Part shown: positions 62,099 to 64,000 of the stretch, piece by piece | Layout of the letters: each line of letters starts with the position of its first letter | Numbering within the stretch: the stretch's first letter is position 1 | DNA from: Acidovorax sp. NO-1 | Lineage (GTDB): Bacteria; Pseudomonadota; Gammaproteobacteria; Burkholderiales; Burkholderiaceae_C | Reading direction: 5' to 3' | Length of the DNA stretch: 64,000 nucleotides | Assembly (NCBI RefSeq): GCF_000238595.1 | Contig: NZ_AGTS01000143.1 | Coordinates: 62,001-126,000 of the forward strand | Translations under genes and position numbers: made by a program | The notes under the pieces: model-generated | The model's input: the letters and a program-made list of their open reading frames with translations, nothing else | The model's database searches: none | What the model was told of the DNA's origin: nothing

Positions 62099-62920
62099 TC
62101 AGCGCGCGCCCACGGGTGTGTAGGAGTCGCTGTGGTCCGCCAGCCACCGCTGTGACAGATCGGTGCCGTGCTGGCTGGGGTGAAAGTCGCGCCGCAGGTA
62201 TTCGCGCCACGGGCGCCAGGTTTCGCGAACCAGGCCGCCCTTGCCAAACAGCGTGCGCGCTGCGCTTGTCAAGGTGCTCCACTTCCACAGCGTTCCGCTT
62301 TTGTGCAGGTTCAGCACCGTCTGGCGCAGCACGTCGCCCAGGAACACCACGGTGATGCGGCGAAACCATGTGATGCGCCACTCGTGGTTTCCGCCCAGGG
62401 CCTGGTAGATGTCAAAGGCAGTGTTCTTGTGCTCGGACTCTTCGGCGCAATGCCATTGCCACATTGTGGCCAGGCGCGGCTCGGCACCCAGCAGCGCCTC
62501 GGGGTGGGCCAGCAGCCATTCGGCCAGCAGGGCGGTGAAGTGTTCGTTGGCGGCCGTCACGGCCAGCGGGTGGCGCGGGTCGGCACCCGCAAACAGTTTC
62601 ATGCGCTCCTGCGCACGCGGGGCCCATGCGTTGACGAGGCCCTGCCGGTCGAGGTGGCCGTTGAACAGCGCGTGGATGCGGCGGTGGGTGGCCTCTTGCC
62701 CGATGAAGCCACGCACTTCGTCTGCAAATTGCGCTTGCTTGTCGACGGGCAAGGCCTTGTGGCCGTCTCGGACCGCGTCGATGAAGAACTGCTCGCCCAC
62801 CGGAAAGCTCATCGACAGCGCGTTGAACAGCGCGGTGCGAAACGCATCGCCGCCACACCATTGGCGCTCGAAAGGGGTTTCCAGGTCTATCAGCAGGCGG
62901 CGGACGACGAGTTCGGTCAT
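62099..62920 (-). CDS. PF10118-type metal-dependent hydrolase (diiron-like)
   Basis: 273 residues, mostly helical. Repeated metal-ligand motifs are seen: FPVGEQFFIDAVRDG (Glu), FIGQEATHRRIHALFN (ExxH), ANEHFTALLAEWLL (ExH) and WHCAEESEHKNTAFDIYQAL (ExxxExxH). This ferritin-like ligand set fits the family named metal-dependent hydrolase, whose reaction is not established. First gene of the export operon and divergent from the TetR gene, so it may act on the compound the TetR protein senses. ATG 62920 chosen; the frame extends upstream through the operators. Confidence 0.87.
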   Translation of the reverse strand: MTELVVRRLLIDLETPFERQWCGGDAFRTALFNALSMSFPVGEQFFIDAVRDGHKALPVDKQAQFADEVRGFIGQEATHRRIHALFNGHLDRQGLVNAWAPRAQERMKLFAGADPRHPLAVTAANEHFTALLAEWLLAHPEALLGAEPRLATMWQWHCAEESEHKNTAFDIYQALGGNHEWRITWFRRITVVFLGDVLRQTVLNLHKSGTLWKWSTLTSAARTLFGKGGLVRETWRPWREYLRRDFHPSQHGTDLSQRWLADHSDSYTPVGAR

Positions 62921-62961
62921 GGGGCAATCTCCGGGATCGGGCTGCGGGGGAAGAACGGGTT

Positions 62962-62977
62962 GGTACTTGATGGTACC
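62962..62977. promoter_or_regulatory. TetR operator 1
   Basis: GGTACTTGATGGTACC: arms GGTAC/GTACC around TTGATG, a perfect 5-6-5 inverted repeat, 42 bases upstream of the hydrolase start. Matches operator 2, read on the other strand, at 14 of 16 positions. Confidence 0.75.
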
Positions 62978-63005
62978 AGTGGTTTGTATGATGCAGGTCA
63001 AATGT

Positions 63006-63021
63006 GGTACTGTCAAGTACC
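63006..63021. promoter_or_regulatory. TetR operator 2
   Basis: GGTACTGTCAAGTACC: arms GGTAC/GTACC around TGTCAA, 30 bases before the TetR start. On the minus strand the centre reads TTGACA, a perfect -35 element, with CATCAT 17 bases further as a possible -10 for the hydrolase operon. Its centre is 44 bases from that of operator 1, about four helical turns. Confidence 0.75.
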
Positions 63022-63051
63022 TAATGCAAATTCACCACCCTCTGACCCGCC

Positions 63052-63654
63052 ATGACCGAAGTCCTTTCCCCCGTAGCAGACAACGTCCACCGCGCCCGGC
63101 TGCTGGAGGGCATGGCCCGCGCGGTGGCTGCCAAGGGCTATGCCGACACCACCATTGCCGACATCGTGCGCGAAGCCAGCGTGTCACGCCGCACCTTCTA
63201 CGAAAACTTTGCCGACAAGGCCGAGTGTCTGATCGCCCTGTACGAGGCCGCCAGCGGCAACGCCATCGCGGTGCTGCGCGCTGCCATTGACCCGCACAGC
63301 GACTGGCAGACCCAGGTGGAGCAGGCCATGGGCGCCTACTTCGGCGTGCTGGCCCGCAACCCCGTGCTGCTGCGCACCTTGTTCATCGAGATACTGGGAC
63401 TGGGCAGCGCAGGCTTGGCAGCGCGCCGCCGCGCCAACAAACAGCTGGCCGATTTGATGCTGGATGTCGTGAACAACCGCCCCGGCGAGCGCAAGCGCAA
63501 GGCACCGCTGCAGCCCATGATGGCCATGGCGGTGGTGGGGGGCATCAACGAGATGGTGCTGCAATCCATCGAGCAGGAGCGTGCCGGGCAGCTGCATGAG
63601 CTGGTGGAGCCCGCAGCAACCTTGCTGCGGGCGGCGATTTCGGCAGAGTTCTAA
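63052..63654 (+). CDS. TetR-family transcription repressor
   Basis: 200 residues. N-terminal helix-turn-helix TTIADIVREASVSRRTFYEN followed by FADKAECLIALYEAA (about 30-65) is the TetR signature. The helical ligand-binding half (about 75-195) has no assigned ligand. It is divergent from the hydrolase-TolC-HlyD-permease operon. Two near-identical 16-bp inverted repeats lie between the genes, one of them covering a consensus -35. It most likely represses both directions until the exported compound binds. Confidence 0.93.
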   Translation: MTEVLSPVADNVHRARLLEGMARAVAAKGYADTTIADIVREASVSRRTFYENFADKAECLIALYEAASGNAIAVLRAAIDPHSDWQTQVEQAMGAYFGVLARNPVLLRTLFIEILGLGSAGLAARRRANKQLADLMLDVVNNRPGERKRKAPLQPMMAMAVVGGINEMVLQSIEQERAGQLHELVEPAATLLRAAISAEF

Positions 63655-63681
63655 GGCGTTCTGCCGCTGCTGCCGAAAGGG

Positions 63682-64000
63682 TCAGACAGGCGAAGGGGTG
63701 CGTGCCGGCGCGGCGGGCCGAAGCCACTGTGTGTTGGCTGCAAACACCACCACCAGCGCCAGCCCGGCCAGCACCGCCATGAGCCAGTGCAGGGGCGACA
63801 GCGGCGCAAACTTGAATGCACTGGCCAGCCATGGCACGGTGGTGATGGCCGTCAGCGCCGCCAGCGTGCCACCCATCACCCACAGGCTGACGGGTGTGAG
63901 CCCGGCCCACAAGCTGCGCAAGCGGGTCTGGCTGCTGCGGCTGGGCAGGATGAGCGCGGCGTTGGCTGCCACCAGCACCACAAACGCGGCCGTGCTGGCG
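63682..64000 (-). CDS. P-type cation ATPase, C-terminal part
   Basis: Only about 106 C-terminal residues are in the window; the frame is open through base 64000. The visible part has three hydrophobic helices: AAFVVLVAANAALILPSRSS, LWVMGGTLAALTAITTVPWL, and SPLHWLMAVLAGLALVVVF. A loop ASAFKFAPLSP lies between the last two. This is the pattern of the Cation_ATPase_C domain of calcium/magnesium-type P-ATPases. The catalytic domains lie beyond the edge, so the ion is unknown. Convergent with the TetR gene. Confidence 0.8.
   Translation of the reverse strand, partial: ASTAAFVVLVAANAALILPSRSSQTRLRSLWAGLTPVSLWVMGGTLAALTAITTVPWLASAFKFAPLSPLHWLMAVLAGLALVVVFAANTQWLRPAAPARTPSPV

Noticed and set aside
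1..64000. CRISPR arrays, tRNA or rRNA genes, insertion sequences, prophage
   Set aside because: No regularly spaced repeats, cloverleaf sequences, transposase motifs or phage structural genes were seen on either strand.

Overview
The window reads as chromosomal DNA of a high-G+C betaproteobacterium, most likely Comamonadaceae (Acidovorax or a near relative). The reasons are codon and protein composition, the gene order rho-trxA-(AddB/AddA-like pair)-flavoprotein-dnaX-ybaB-recR, type B ribosomal protein L31, and several short repeat families of the kind seen scattered through Comamonadaceae genomes. The assignment rests on recognition of families, not on a database search. No CRISPR array, tRNA, rRNA or insertion sequence was seen.

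Left part (1-21.5 kb). Two c-di-GMP/PAS signalling genes on the minus strand are followed by an almost unbroken phosphate block. It starts with a three-gene, translationally coupled set: an OlsB-like N-acyltransferase, a PlcP/LpxH-like metallophosphoesterase and a GT4 glycosyltransferase. This set looks like membrane-lipid remodelling under phosphate starvation. Next come polyphosphate kinase (ppk), sixA, a lysine-rich ribbon-helix-helix-like protein, exopolyphosphatase (ppx), pstSCAB, phoU, phoB and phoR. Sequences matching the PhoB box (7-mers of the CTGTCAY type at 11-bp spacing) stand before the lipid set, ppk, ppx and pstS. The block therefore looks like one PhoB regulon covering phosphate uptake, sensing, storage and lipid thrift. 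It ends in a MATE exporter, convergent with and overlapping phoR, then a membrane glycosyltransferase and L31.

Middle part (21.5-45.6 kb) is mostly core: rho, trxA, an AddBA-like nuclease/helicase pair, a TIGR03862-type flavoprotein, the SRP RNA gene ffs divergent from dnaX, ybaB/ebfC, recR, a MAPEG protein, an orphan Tat-exported binding protein, a DUF3096 miniprotein, mltD, gloB, a methyltransferase whose start codon overlaps that of gloB on the other strand, rnhA, and an RND efflux adaptor/pump pair. dnaX carries a nine-A slippery run followed by a hairpin, with a stop close behind in both other frames. This is a strong candidate for programmed tau/gamma production.

Right part (45.6-64 kb). 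A small lower-G+C islet holds a DUF262/HNH (GmrSD-like) putative anti-phage protein with short open frames beside it. Molybdenum cofactor genes (moeA, mobA, moaA), a BLUF blue-light sensor, a frameshifted SDR gene, a DUF2889 protein, an aldehyde dehydrogenase, a Crp/Fnr regulator and an Mpo1-like protein follow. The last block is a minus-strand export operon (diiron-like hydrolase, TolC, HlyD, two ABC-2 permeases, no ATPase) divergent from a TetR gene. Two near-identical 16-bp inverted repeats lie between them. The window ends in the C-terminal piece of a P-type cation ATPase.

Two repeat families run through the window. One (8 copies, core GCGCTTGATGGATAAGCGC) has landed inside three reading frames without breaking them and supplies start or stop codons for four genes. 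The other (4 copies) always sits directly after a stop codon in the same orientation.
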